A stretch of 64,000 nucleotides of DNA from Deinococcus arcticus (lineage in GTDB: Bacteria > Deinococcota > Deinococci > Deinococcales > Deinococcaceae). Below the pieces are notes generated by a model, which did not search any database, was not told where the DNA came from, and saw only the letters and a program-made list of their open reading frames with translations. Location: the NCBI RefSeq assembly GCF_003028415.1, contig NZ_PYSV01000008.1, forward strand, positions 111,222 to 175,221, read 5' to 3'. Position numbers and translations under genes: made by a program. This document shows positions 43,751-59,743 of this stretch, piece after piece. How positions within the stretch are numbered: position 1 is the first letter of the stretch; the number at the start of each line of letters is the position of its first letter.

Positions 43751-44722
43751 TCAGGGCGGTGAAGCGGCGGGCTCGGGCAGGCACTGGTCCAGGCTCACCC
43801 CGAACAGGTCGCGCAGCACCGCTTCCCGGGCAGCGGGCCGCAGCACCTGTTCGGTGCGGCCCGCGCGGCCGGTCTGATACGGGTTCCGAAAAATTCCGTA
43901 ACACGTTACGGAATTTTTCCGACCAGCGGAAGAAGGAAAAAATACGGATTTCCGGGAATTGGGCTGGGACAGCGCCGAAGGCGGGGAACATCCGGCTCTT
44001 TCCCGGATGTTACGGAAATGGACGGAATCCGTCTGAATCAGTCGGCACCCGGCCAGGGTCAGGCGCCCCTCGGCGGCGGCGCGCGTGCACAGGGGCTGGC
44101 GCCGGAAATGACTGTCCGGCGCCGTCTGTTGCCAGATGTGCCGCTCAGCAAAGGCCTGAAGCGGGAAAGCCGCCTCGGTGAACAGATACTGCGCCTCGGG
44201 GCCACGGCCCCGGTCTTCCAGATAGGTCCAGTCGGTTCCTGTGCGATCCAGCCCCACGACCTTGCCCCCTTCCTGGCGGCGAACGCCGGAGCAGAGCGCC
44301 AGCGGCTCCAGAAAGGCGTCGCCAAAGCCCACATCCGCCAGAACGGCGCCGGGCAGGGCAGGCGAGGTAACCCGCAGCGCCAGATGGTCAAAGGCTGGTC
44401 CCGGCTTGCCCCCGTCGCCCACCACGCGCGCCGACAGCAAGGTCACCTCGTAGCCCAGGGTCCGCAGCAGCGCGGCAAACAGGGTGTTCAGTTCGTAGCA
44501 GTAGCCGCCCCGGCGCCGGACCACCACCTTGCCGAACAGGTCCGGCAACGCCAGGGACAGGGGACGACCCAGGTGAATGTCAAGGTTCTCGAACGGCACC
44601 TGCAGCAGGTGGGCCCGGTGCAGGGCGCGGAGCGTCTCCAGGGTCGGGGGGCCGGGGGCGGAGAGGTGCAGGCGCCGAAGATAGGCGGCGGCATGCGCCG
44701 CAGACAGAGCAGGCTGGGTCAT
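43751..44722 (-). CDS. nat: Arylamine N-acetyltransferase carrying an in-frame repeat insertion
   Basis: The 323-residue product has the NAT catalytic triad: Cys in RRRGGYCYELN (about 69-79), His in FDHLALRV (about 110-117) and Asp in LADVGFGDAF (about 127-136). NATs move acetyl from acetyl-CoA to aromatic amines and hydrazines. Ordinary NATs have about 270-280 residues; here about 55 extra residues (roughly 229-283, containing GCSPPSAL and KNSVTCYGIFRN) come from repeat copy 4, after GRLTLAGCRLI and before GRTEQVLRPAAREAVLRDLFG, so the family's final helix is kept in frame. The insertion is in the third domain, near the acetyl-CoA/substrate lid; activity may or may not survive. The promoter carries a SoxR box. 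Confidence 0.9.
   Translation of the reverse strand: MTQPALSAAHAAAYLRRLHLSAPGPPTLETLRALHRAHLLQVPFENLDIHLGRPLSLALPDLFGKVVVRRRGGYCYELNTLFAALLRTLGYEVTLLSARVVGDGGKPGPAFDHLALRVTSPALPGAVLADVGFGDAFLEPLALCSGVRRQEGGKVVGLDRTGTDWTYLEDRGRGPEAQYLFTEAAFPLQAFAERHIWQQTAPDSHFRRQPLCTRAAAEGRLTLAGCRLIQTDSVHFRNIRERAGCSPPSALSQPNSRKSVFFPSSAGRKNSVTCYGIFRNPYQTGRAGRTEQVLRPAAREAVLRDLFGVSLDQCLPEPAASPP
43874..44038 (-). repeat. Structured interspersed repeat, copy 4, inside the N-acetyltransferase gene
   Basis: Reverse-oriented copy of the family, about 165 bp (a multiple of three). In its own direction it reads from about TCAGACGGATTCCGTCC through CATCCGG/CCGGATG and GTTCCCCGCCTTCGGCGCTG to the terminal stem TTCCGTAAC/GTTACGGAA, and ends CCGTATCA, the exact inversion of the TGATACGG that opens copies 1 and 2. 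TCAGAC is present at both junctions. Exact ends are uncertain by a few bases. Confidence 0.85.
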
Positions 44723-44728
44723 GCCTTC

Positions 44729-44759
44729 ACCCTAGAACCTCAAGTACACTTGAGGTCAA
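44729..44759 (-). promoter_or_regulatory. SoxR-type operator and promoter of the N-acetyltransferase gene
   Basis: ACCTCAAGT-AC-ACTTGAGGT (44737-44756) is a perfect inverted repeat almost identical to the known SoxR box (CCTCAAGTTAACTTGAGG). On the minus strand it lies between -35 TTGACC (44759-44754) and -10 TAGGGT (44734-44729), separated by 19 bp, the over-long spacing that MerR-family activators correct. The -10 ends six bases before the N-acetyltransferase ATG, so its mRNA would be leaderless. Confidence 0.85.
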
Positions 44760-44770
44760 GAGGTGAGCCC

Positions 44771-45199
44771 ATGACACGCCTGACGCCCGCTGAACTCTCG
44801 GCCCGCAGTGGCCTCGCCATCAGCGCCCTGCACCATTACGAGCGCGAGGGGCTGATCACCAGCACCCGCACAGGCGGCGGCCAGCGGCGCTACGGGCGCG
44901 ACACCCTGCGCCGACTGGCCTTTATCCGCGCGGCGGCGCGGGTGGGGGTGCCGCTGGCCCAGATTCGCGCGGCGCTGGAAACCTTGCCCGGCGGGCGCGT
45001 GCCCACCGCCGCCGACTGGGCGGCCCTGGCAGCCGGCTGGCAGGCCGAACTGAACGCGCGCATTGCCCTGCTGACGCGCCTGCGCGACGACCTGAGCGGC
45101 TGCATTGCCTGCGGCTGCCTGTCGCTGGAGCGCTGCGCCCTGCACAACCCGGACGACCGCTTCGGGCAGCGTCACCCGGGGCGCACCGGGCTGGGCTGA
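44771..45199 (+). CDS. soxR: Redox-sensing transcriptional activator SoxR
   Basis: The 142-residue MerR-family protein has the winged helix-turn-helix start LTPAELSARSGLAISALHHYE, the dimer helix, and the SoxR [2Fe-2S] ligand motif CIACGCLSLERC (C-x2-C-x-C-x5-C, about residues 113-124). Oxidation of the cluster by redox-active compounds switches on target promoters. The SoxR box lies 15 bases upstream of its start and governs the divergent N-acetyltransferase gene; the following acetyltransferase gene begins one base after the soxR stop. Like most non-enteric SoxR proteins it probably senses redox-cycling chemicals rather than superoxide. Confidence 0.94.
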   Translation: MTRLTPAELSARSGLAISALHHYEREGLITSTRTGGGQRRYGRDTLRRLAFIRAAARVGVPLAQIRAALETLPGGRVPTAADWAALAAGWQAELNARIALLTRLRDDLSGCIACGCLSLERCALHNPDDRFGQRHPGRTGLG

Positions 45200-45200
45200 A

Positions 45201-45644
45201 GTGCGCCCCGCCGTGCCGGCAGATGCCCCGGTGATTGCCGCCCACCGGTACCCCGACGAGGCCGACGCTGGGGAACGCGCCCCCTACGCCGCGTGGGTGG
45301 CCGGGGCCCTGGCGCGGGGCCTGTATCTGGGCTTTGTGCGGGAAGAGGCTGGCGTGGTGGTGGCCGGCGCGGGCCTGACCCTGCTGGAGTGGGGCCCCAG
45401 CCGCCATGACCCCCAGCCGTGGCGGGCGCGGCTGGTCAATGTCTGGACCCACCCGGACCGGCGCCGCCAGGGCCACGCCCGCGCGCTGGTGCAGGCGTGC
45501 CTGAACGCGGCCCAGGCCCGGGGCATCACGCGCCTGAGCCTGGGCACCACCGATATGGCGCGGGGCCTGTACCAGGCGCTGGGCTTTACCCACAGTGGCC
45601 GCGAGCTGACGCTGGTGCTGGGCGGCCCCCCACCGGGCGAATAG
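45201..45644 (+). CDS. GNAT-family N-acetyltransferase
   Basis: The 147-residue protein has the GNAT core: VNVWTHPDRRRQGHARALVQ (about 79-98) is motif A with the acetyl-CoA pyrophosphate loop RRQGHA, and SLGTTDMARGLYQALGFTHSG closes the fold (Tyr/Phe in LYQALGF). It follows soxR with a one-base gap and a GTG start, so it is translationally coupled to it. Together with the divergent N-acetyltransferase it suggests acetylation of toxic amines as the SoxR response; substrate unknown. Confidence 0.88.
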   Translation: MRPAVPADAPVIAAHRYPDEADAGERAPYAAWVAGALARGLYLGFVREEAGVVVAGAGLTLLEWGPSRHDPQPWRARLVNVWTHPDRRRQGHARALVQACLNAAQARGITRLSLGTTDMARGLYQALGFTHSGRELTLVLGGPPPGE

Positions 45645-45729
45645 GCGCAAGTGGGGCCGCGCGGCGCCGCCGCCTGCGCTAGGGTGGCGCCAGTCTGCCC
45701 TGCCCCCCACTTGTCTCAAGGAGCGGCCC

Positions 45730-47370
45730 ATGAACAAAGTCTGGTTTCTGGCGGGCCTGCTGGCCCTGCTGCCCGCCTGCGCCCCCACCCCGCTGCCCGC
45801 CGCTCCCACGGCCCCAGTTCCGTCCGGCACGCCCGGCCTTTACGAATTGCAGGTGCAGGTCAGCCCGCAGGGCGTGGGGCAGGCCAGCCTGCGCCGCGTG
45901 GACGGCGCCGGGCTGCGCGCCCAGGGCCTGAGCACGGCTGGTGATCCCCTGCGCCTGGGCGCGCAGGCCCTCACCACCCAGACCTTTACCACGACCAGAG
46001 AGGGGGCTGATGTGCGGCACATCAGCACCACTTTCGCCGCCACCAACGTCAGTGGGACCAGCCTGCAGCACCTCACCCTGCTGCCGGTGGTGCTGACCGA
46101 CACGGACGGCGACCCGGGCAACAACGCCACGGCCCCCACCGTGGCGGGCACCCCCTTCCGGGGCGTGCGCCTGTTCGATGGCAGCGACGCCTCGGCGCAG
46201 GCAGCGGCCATTCGCCCGGTGCAGGGGCAGCAGGTGGACGTGCGCACCGGCGAGAGCAGCGAAAACCCGGCCGCCACCCCCTTCATCCGCCTGCTGAACG
46301 TGACCGACCTGAACGCCGCGCCCCCGGCGGGCCTGAGCATGACCGTGCAGAACCAGGGCTGGCTGGCCGCCGAGACCCTGGCCCCCGGCGCCACCGTGCC
46401 GGTCACCTTTGCCGTGGACCTGCCGATTGACCGCAGCAATCCCCGGGGGCAGCCCTTCAGTTTCAGCCTGATGTTCACTGCCGCTCAGGACAGCACCGCG
46501 TCCGAGGTGGGCCGGCCAGCCGACCCTGCTGTGGTGAGCGGCGCGGTGTCCAGCTGGACCGCCGGGGGCGCGTTTGGGCTGAGCGAGCAGTACCTGGACC
46601 CTCAGGTGGGCGATTGGGTCACGCGCGCCTCGGCGCCGGTGTCGGCGGGCGGGCAGGTTCACCTGCCGCTGCAGGGCCCGGGGCAGCTGGAACCCCTACT
46701 GGGCCCGGACTGCACCGTGCAAGGCGAGCAGAGCGCGGGGAATGTCAACGTGGCCACCGCGCAGCTGGCGTTCCAGACCGCGCAGGGCGACACGCTGGCC
46801 CCCCTGCGCGAACTGGCGCCCGATGGCAGCGCGGTCCGGCGCCTGTACGCCGACGCGCCCCTGCGGCTGAAGGGCGCCGCGACCTGCGCGGGCTTCCCCG
46901 AGGTCTCCTACAGCTACGATCTGAGCCTGCAGCGGGGCTGGAACCTGATCACCGAGCGCACGGCGAGTGCCGGCGCGACCATCCTGCGGTCCACCCGCTC
47001 ACTGCCTGCGGGCACCCGCACGCGCCTGCGCCTGGCCCAGCAGGGTCCAGTCGTGCAGGTCAAAACGCCAGCCTGGGGGGCCGATGTAACGGTCCGGGCC
47101 GGGGGAGCGGTGGCCGTGCCCTTTGAGCTCCTGCAAAAGGGCCCGCTGAGCGGCCCGGTCACGGTAGCGACGGACGTGCCCGGCATCACCGTCACGCCCG
47201 GCACCCTCACGTTCCCCGCCCTGACGGCGCAGGCAATAGGCGCCCAGGCCCTGTCCACCACGCTGACCTTCTCGGCTGCGGCGGGCATGGCCGCGTACCA
47301 GGACGGCATGAGGCTGACCTTCAGTCAGGGGGACAACTTGTGGGCCACACCGTCCTGTTTCTCCATGTGA
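45730..47370 (+). CDS. Large lipoprotein of unknown function
   Basis: A 546-residue protein with lipoprotein signal (lipobox LPAC, Cys about 17) and a Pro/Thr-rich stretch, then an all-beta extracellular region with motifs RHISTTFAATNVSGTSL, DTDGDPGNNATAPTV, SLMFTAAQDSTASEVGRPADP (two parts) and a C-terminal Ig-like part (VTVATDVPGITVTPGTLTF). The remaining Cys (DCTVQ, TCAGF, SCFSM) may form disulfides. I recall similar unnamed proteins in Deinococcus but can give no function. AAGGAG lies seven bases before the ATG. It is a single gene. Confidence 0.75.
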   Translation: MNKVWFLAGLLALLPACAPTPLPAAPTAPVPSGTPGLYELQVQVSPQGVGQASLRRVDGAGLRAQGLSTAGDPLRLGAQALTTQTFTTTREGADVRHISTTFAATNVSGTSLQHLTLLPVVLTDTDGDPGNNATAPTVAGTPFRGVRLFDGSDASAQAAAIRPVQGQQVDVRTGESSENPAATPFIRLLNVTDLNAAPPAGLSMTVQNQGWLAAETLAPGATVPVTFAVDLPIDRSNPRGQPFSFSLMFTAAQDSTASEVGRPADPAVVSGAVSSWTAGGAFGLSEQYLDPQVGDWVTRASAPVSAGGQVHLPLQGPGQLEPLLGPDCTVQGEQSAGNVNVATAQLAFQTAQGDTLAPLRELAPDGSAVRRLYADAPLRLKGAATCAGFPEVSYSYDLSLQRGWNLITERTASAGATILRSTRSLPAGTRTRLRLAQQGPVVQVKTPAWGADVTVRAGGAVAVPFELLQKGPLSGPVTVATDVPGITVTPGTLTFPALTAQAIGAQALSTTLTFSAAAGMAAYQDGMRLTFSQGDNLWATPSCFSM

Positions 47371-47403
47371 CCCCTTAAGGGCCCGGGCCGTTAGGCTGAG
47401 GGG

Positions 47404-47694
47404 GTGACCCTTGAGCTGCAGTTCAGCGGCCCGCTGTTTCACTGGGCGGGCCCCGCGCCCCACTACTTCGTGGCGGTGCCCGAGGCTGAAGTAGCGGCCA
47501 TTCGAGATCTCTCGCAGCTGGTGACCTACGGCTGGGGCATGATTCCAGCCCAGGTGCAGATCGGCGGGACCACCTTCAAGACGTCGCTTTTTCCCAAAGA
47601 CGGCGGCTATCTGGTGCCGGTCAAGGCGAAGGTGCGCCGCGCGGAAGGGCTGGAAGACGGCGATACGGTGACCCTACAGCTTCAAGTTGGGTAA
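47404..47694 (+). CDS. DUF1905 domain protein
   Basis: The 96-residue protein matches the DUF1905 beta-barrel family from FHWAGPAPHYFVAVPEAE (about 12-29) through GWGMIPAQVQIGGTTFKTSLFPK (two parts, about 43-65) and YLVPVKAKVRRAEGLEDGDTV. Function unknown; the fold is thought to bind small ligands. GTG start with TAGGCT six bases upstream and no ribosome-binding site, so probably leaderless. A bidirectional terminator separates it from rpoC. Confidence 0.85.
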   Translation: MTLELQFSGPLFHWAGPAPHYFVAVPEAEVAAIRDLSQLVTYGWGMIPAQVQIGGTTFKTSLFPKDGGYLVPVKAKVRRAEGLEDGDTVTLQLQVG

Positions 47695-47703
47695 CCGTAC
47701 GCC

Positions 47704-47746
47704 ACAGCAAAACCCCCACCCGTGCCCAGGTGGGGGTCTTTGCTGT
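47704..47746. terminator. Bidirectional terminator between the DUF1905 gene and rpoC
   Basis: ACCCCCACC (47712-47720) pairs with GGTGGGGGT (47729-47737); outside it ACAGCAAA and TTTGCTGT extend the pairing (47704-47746). It serves convergent transcripts ending at 47694 and 47774. Confidence 0.85.
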
Positions 47747-47773
47747 CGGCCTTCAGCGATCAGCCATCTGCCC

Positions 47774-52390
<4,617 letters not shown>

Positions 52391-52410
52391 TCAAACTCCT
52401 TCGGAGTTAC

Positions 52411-52507
52411 GCAGATGGCAAATGGCAGAAAGCAGATGGCTCAAGACGAGGCTCTTGCGAATGCTGAAGCTCTTCTGGCAATCTGCCATCGGCCTTCAGC
52501 CATCTGC
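52411..52507. repeat. GCAGATGGC/GCCATCTGC inverted repeats between rpoB and rpoC
   Basis: In the 124-bp gap, GCAGATGGC (52411-52419) and GCAGATGGCT (52432-52441) face AGCCATCTGC (52498-52507), allowing alternative 9-10-bp stems. CGGCCTTCAGC (52490-52500) next to the right arm also occurs at 47747-47757, again followed by GCCATCTGC, on the other side of rpoC. Confidence 0.65.
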
Positions 52508-52514
52508 GGCGCGC

Positions 52515-55970
<3,456 letters not shown>

Positions 55971-56142
55971 GTCCACCTCGTGGGGCACCCTGTGGAGACT
56001 GGCTGCGGCCCTTGCTGGGGCGTCAAAAGGCGCAGCCGGGACGCGCAGCCCTCCGGCCACGTTCCCATTTCGTCGTGCTTAACTTTGCCGAGCCGCTTCT
56101 CGCAAAGAACTCCTGCCCGACCCATCATGGTCAGCACAGAGG

Positions 56143-56172
56143 AGTCTACACCCAGAAGGGGAGACCGGTCAA
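56143..56172 (-). promoter_or_regulatory. Promoter of rpoB-rpoC
   Basis: On the minus strand TTGACC (56172-56167), an 18-base spacer, and TAGACT (56148-56143). Transcription would begin near 56136, giving a leader of about 165 bases that contains a GGCTGCG/CGCAGCC stem (56001-56007 with 56031-56037). A second hairpin, GGCGGC-N5-GCCGCC (56230-56246), lies upstream of the promoter. Apart from these the gap 55971-56308 shows nothing recognised. Confidence 0.75.
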
Positions 56173-56308
56173 ACCGAGCGCGCGGGGCGCCTTGTGAGGC
56201 TGTGCCCGGCAGTCTGCCCAAAAGACTGGGGCGGCGTCAAGCCGCCGTCTTCATGAAAAGCCAGCAGATCTGCCGGTGTCGAGGGGGCGCGGCCCGTAGC
56301 ATGGGGAC

Positions 56309-57100
56309 GTGGACGCCCTGCAACCGTACCTGCCCCTGATCGTCAATGCCCTGCGTGTGCTGGCCATCATCGGCCTGATTCACGCCATTGTCACGCGGCA
56401 ACAGGTGTTCTGGATCGTCATGCTGGCGTTTGGCGCGCTGTTCGGCGGGCTGTTCGGGCTGGCGTTCGCGGCGGTGTACACCTTCATGGTGCTGCTGCCT
56501 GCCGCGCGTGGGGGCGGGCAGGTGGCCGGGCGGGCCGTGGCGCGCGGTGTGGAGGCCCTCAAGCCCCTGGACCTGCGCATCCGCGAAGCCCAGGCGGAAC
56601 TGGCTGAAAGCGACACCCTGCAGCGCCGCGCCGATCTGGCGGCCCTGCAGGCCCGCGCCGGGCGCCCCGATGACGCCCAGGCCACCCTCAGCCCGCTGCT
56701 GAGCGGCATCTACGCCGACGACCCCGTCGTTCTGCTCACCAGCGCCGAACTGGACCTCGCGCGCGGGCAGGCCGCGCAGGCCGAGGCCAAGCTGCGCCGG
56801 GTGGACCTGAAGGCCAGCGCCGCCACCCGCACCCGCACGTTAACCCTGCTGGCCCAGGCCCAGGAGGCCCAGGGCCAGCCCGAGGCCGACACCGCTTACC
56901 GGGAGGCCCTGAACGCCGCCACCACCGAGGAACCCCGCGCCCGCTACGCCGCCTATCTGGTCCGGCAGGGCCGCCGGGACGAGGCCCGCGCCCTGCTGGA
57001 CGCCCTGGACAAGGCCGAACGCCGCGCCACCAACCTCTACCGCCGCCAGGAACGGGAATGGTTTCAACTGGGGCGGGATCTCCGGAAAGAGCTGAAGTAG
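56309..57100 (+). CDS. Membrane-anchored TPR-like protein
   Basis: The 263-residue protein has two N-terminal membrane helices (about 7-27 and 34-64) and a helical Ala-rich cytoplasmic part (about 75-263) whose repeating pattern (DLAALQARAGRPDDAQATLSPLL, LDLARGQAAQAEAKLRR, YLVRQGRRDEARALLDAL) looks like degenerate TPR units. It resembles tetratricopeptide proteins with NfeD/PspA-like anchors only in outline. GTG start with TAGCAT six bases upstream and no ribosome-binding site. It is the first of three plus-strand genes between rpoB and rplL. Confidence 0.72.
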   Translation: MDALQPYLPLIVNALRVLAIIGLIHAIVTRQQVFWIVMLAFGALFGGLFGLAFAAVYTFMVLLPAARGGGQVAGRAVARGVEALKPLDLRIREAQAELAESDTLQRRADLAALQARAGRPDDAQATLSPLLSGIYADDPVVLLTSAELDLARGQAAQAEAKLRRVDLKASAATRTRTLTLLAQAQEAQGQPEADTAYREALNAATTEEPRARYAAYLVRQGRRDEARALLDALDKAERRATNLYRRQEREWFQLGRDLRKELK

Positions 57101-57238
57101 TCGCCACGCTGCTCTCGGGGCTCTGGCGGGGGCGGGCCTACGTCCAGGCCCACCAGCTCAGGTGCACCGGCTGGGGGCGGCTGCACAGTCTGAACCCTGG
57201 CCCAGCGGTCTGGCGGCTGGTCTGGCTAGGCCATCTTT

Positions 57239-57283
57239 ATTACCCGGGAGATATTGCGCTTTCCTATTCTCCCTGGGTAATAT
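57239..57283 (+). promoter_or_regulatory. Inverted repeat overlapping the -10 of the DUF2239 gene
   Basis: ATTACCCGGGAGA (57239-57251) and TCTCCCTGGGTAAT (57268-57281) are complementary with one extra base. The right arm overlaps TAATAT (57278-57283), a -10 lying six bases before the ATG at 57290. The arrangement fits an operator or a regulatory hairpin; the binding protein is unknown. Confidence 0.65.
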
Positions 57284-57289
57284 CCGGCC

Positions 57290-57859
57290 ATGAGCGAGCT
57301 GACCTACACGGCGTTCCTGGGGCCGCAGCGCCTGGCCACTGGACCCCTCACCGAGACCCTGCGGGCCGTTAAGACAGCGCTGGACGCCCTGGAGGGCCCG
57401 CGCACCCAGCCGCTGATCGTGTTCAATGACGAGACGGGTCGCCCCGCCGATTTCGACTGGCGCGGCACGCTGGATGAGGTGCTGGCCCGCCACGCTCCCG
57501 CCGCCAAGCCGGGCCCAGGGCGGCCCAGGCTGGGGGTAGTCTCGCGCGAGGTCTCGCTGCTGCCCCGCCACTGGGACTGGCTGGAAAGTCACCCCAGTGG
57601 CGCCTCGGCCGCGCTGCGCCGCCTGATTGACGAGGCCCGCAAGGCTGACCCCGAAGGCGAGCGCCGCCGGATGGCCAGCCTTGCCGCCGACCGCTTCCTG
57701 ACGGTCATGGGCGGCGACCTGCCCGGCGCCGAGGACGCCAGCCGGGCCCTGTATGCCGGGGACCGCGCCGCCTTCGAGGCCCACGTGGCAGGCTGGCCCG
57801 AGGACCTGCGGCTGCACGCGCTGTATCTGGCGGCGCCTGCCCTCGGGGACGCGCCGTGA
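57290..57859 (+). CDS. DUF2239 family protein
   Basis: A 189-residue cytoplasmic protein that matches DUF2239 throughout: YTAFLGPQRLATGPLTE, VFNDETGRPADFDWRGT (about 43-59), GRPRLGVVSREVSLLPRHWDW (in two parts, about 78-98) and GASAALRRLIDEARK (about 103-117). The function of the family is unknown. Its promoter carries a long inverted repeat, implying specific control. Its stop overlaps the next GTG start by four bases, so the two are coupled. Confidence 0.9.
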   Translation: MSELTYTAFLGPQRLATGPLTETLRAVKTALDALEGPRTQPLIVFNDETGRPADFDWRGTLDEVLARHAPAAKPGPGRPRLGVVSREVSLLPRHWDWLESHPSGASAALRRLIDEARKADPEGERRRMASLAADRFLTVMGGDLPGAEDASRALYAGDRAAFEAHVAGWPEDLRLHALYLAAPALGDAP

Positions 57860-58464
57860 CCCTGCCGCCCACCACCCCGGCCGCTGAGCTGGAGCGGCTG
57901 GCCCAGGGCGCCCCGCCCGAACTGCGCGCGGCCATCGCGGGCCACCCGAACACGCCCCCGGCGCTGCTGGAAGACCTGGCCGCCACCTTTCCGGCGCAGG
58001 TGCTGGCCAATCCGGCGCTGCCGCTGCTGCGTCTGGCCCACCCCCGATTGCTGCTGGACGTGCCGCTGCACACGCTGCTGCGCCTGCTCTCGCAGCCCGA
58101 GGCCCCGGCGTGGCTGCTGCGGCACGCCCTGATCGCCTCGGCCATCGAGATTCAGGCGGCGGCAGCAGCCCACCCGGCGCTGAACGCCGCCCAGATTGCG
58201 CAGATGGCCTCGCACCCCGCGTGGCAGGTGCGTGCCCGGATTGCCGCGCGCGCCGAGTTGCCCGGCGCCCTGATCGCGCAGCTGGCCGCAGACGCCGATT
58301 ACGGCGTGCGCATGTACGTGGCGGCCCGCCCCGATCTGCCGGGGCCCGTGGCCGAGCGGCTGGCGCAGGACGCGTCGGTGTTTGTGCGGCAGGTGCTGGC
58401 CCGGGCACAGCAGAGTGGGCTGGCGGCCTTCGTGCTGGGCCTGTGCCTGCTGCCCTGGACCTGA
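57856..58464 (+). CDS. Leucine-rich-variant/HEAT-like repeat protein
   Basis: The 202-residue protein is built from ~24-residue helical repeats (LRAAIAGHPNTPPALLEDLA, VRARIAARAELPGALIAQLAAD, VRMYVAARPDLPGPVAERLAQD; each begins with a short VRxxIAxHPxLP), typical of the leucine-rich repeat variant family. Such proteins bind partners or assist Fe-S proteins, but no cluster Cys is seen. It is coupled to the DUF2239 gene. Its stop lies in TGATACGGA, the same nine bases that open repeat copies 1 and 2. Confidence 0.75.
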   Translation: MTLPPTTPAAELERLAQGAPPELRAAIAGHPNTPPALLEDLAATFPAQVLANPALPLLRLAHPRLLLDVPLHTLLRLLSQPEAPAWLLRHALIASAIEIQAAAAAHPALNAAQIAQMASHPAWQVRARIAARAELPGALIAQLAADADYGVRMYVAARPDLPGPVAERLAQDASVFVRQVLARAQQSGLAAFVLGLCLLPWT

Positions 58465-58546
58465 TACGGATGCAGGAGGATGGGGCTGGGTTGAAGGGAA
58501 GTCGGCAGGTTTTCGCCCAGACCGCCCGTCACACGGCCCTCAACGA

Positions 58547-58573
58547 AAAACCCCCAGCCGCGTGGGCTGGGGG
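58547..58573 (-). terminator. Terminator of the rplKAJL operon
   Basis: On the minus strand CCCCCAGCC (58573-58565) pairs with GGCTGGGGG (58559-58551) around a 5-base loop, followed by TTTTT (58550-58546). It lies 24 bases after the rplL stop. Confidence 0.9.
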
Positions 58574-58596
58574 CTGCACTCCCGGTGAAGGGGGGC

Positions 58597-58959
58597 TTAC
58601 TTCAGTTCGACCTTGGCGCCAGCAGCTTCCAGCTGGGCCTTGATCTTCTCGGCGTCGTCCTTGCTGGCGCCTTCCTTCAGCACGCCGCCCTTCTCGCTCA
58701 TGTCCTTGGCTTCCTTCAGACCCAGGCCGGTGATGGCGCGGATTTCCTTAATGACGTTGATCTTGCTCGCGCCGGCGTCCACCAGCACCACGTCAAATTC
58801 GGTCTTCTCTTCCACAGCGGCGGCGGGGCCAGCGGCGGGGCCGGCAGCCACAGCGGCGGTCACGCCCCAGGTTTCCTTCAGGCCGTCAATCAGGTCCGCC
58901 AGTTCCATGATGGTGAGCTGGCCGAGTTGGTCAATAAGCGCTTGTTTGTCGTAAGCCAT
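58597..58959 (-). CDS. rplL: Ribosomal protein L7/L12
   Basis: A 120-residue protein with N-terminal dimer region ([20 protein letters not shown]), Ala/Pro-rich hinge (about 37-52) and C-terminal domain [21 protein letters not shown]...[14 protein letters not shown] that recruits translation factors. Last gene of the rplK-rplA-rplJ-rplL cluster. GGAGG precedes the ATG. A GCCCC-N6-GGGGC stem in the 60-bp gap from rplJ may modulate the relative output of L7/L12. Confidence 0.98.
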   Translation of the reverse strand: MAYDKQALIDQLGQLTIMELADLIDGLKETWGVTAAVAAGPAAGPAAAVEEKTEFDVVLVDAGASKINVIKEIRAITGLGLKEAKDMSEKGGVLKEGASKDDAEKIKAQLEAAGAKVELK

Positions 58960-59019
58960 GATGTGTTCCTCCGAAAAATGAAGTGGGGGGTGCCCCGGTG
59001 AGGGGGCAAGGCAGGGGCG

Positions 59020-59517
<498 letters not shown>

Positions 59518-59743
59518 GCAGTACCTCCTTGGTGGGAACGAGTCCAGGTGCACGGTCGCGCCCCTGGCAACTCGGCGGGCTGTTTAAACCTGGCAAGGGT
59601 CCCCGCTGTCATAGGTGCCGGAATGAAAGCCTGTTGGAAAGGTGCGAGGTGCACCGGGGTGCCGGGAAGGATGTTGATGGTTGAACGTTGATGGATGATG
59701 GTTTTTTCTCTCAACCGTCAACCTTCGACCATCAACGCGCCGC
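59518..59743 (-). other. rplJ leader with simple-word repeats
   Basis: GTTGATGG occurs at 59673-59680 and 59687-59694, and its complement CCATCAAC at 59729-59736; GGTTGA/TCAACC also pair (59679-59684, 59711-59716), with a T tract (A tract on the coding strand) between. The GATGGTTGA words resemble low-complexity strings in other gaps. It could form a terminator or attenuator between rplA and rplJ. No L10-type kink-turn was identified with confidence. Confidence 0.5.
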
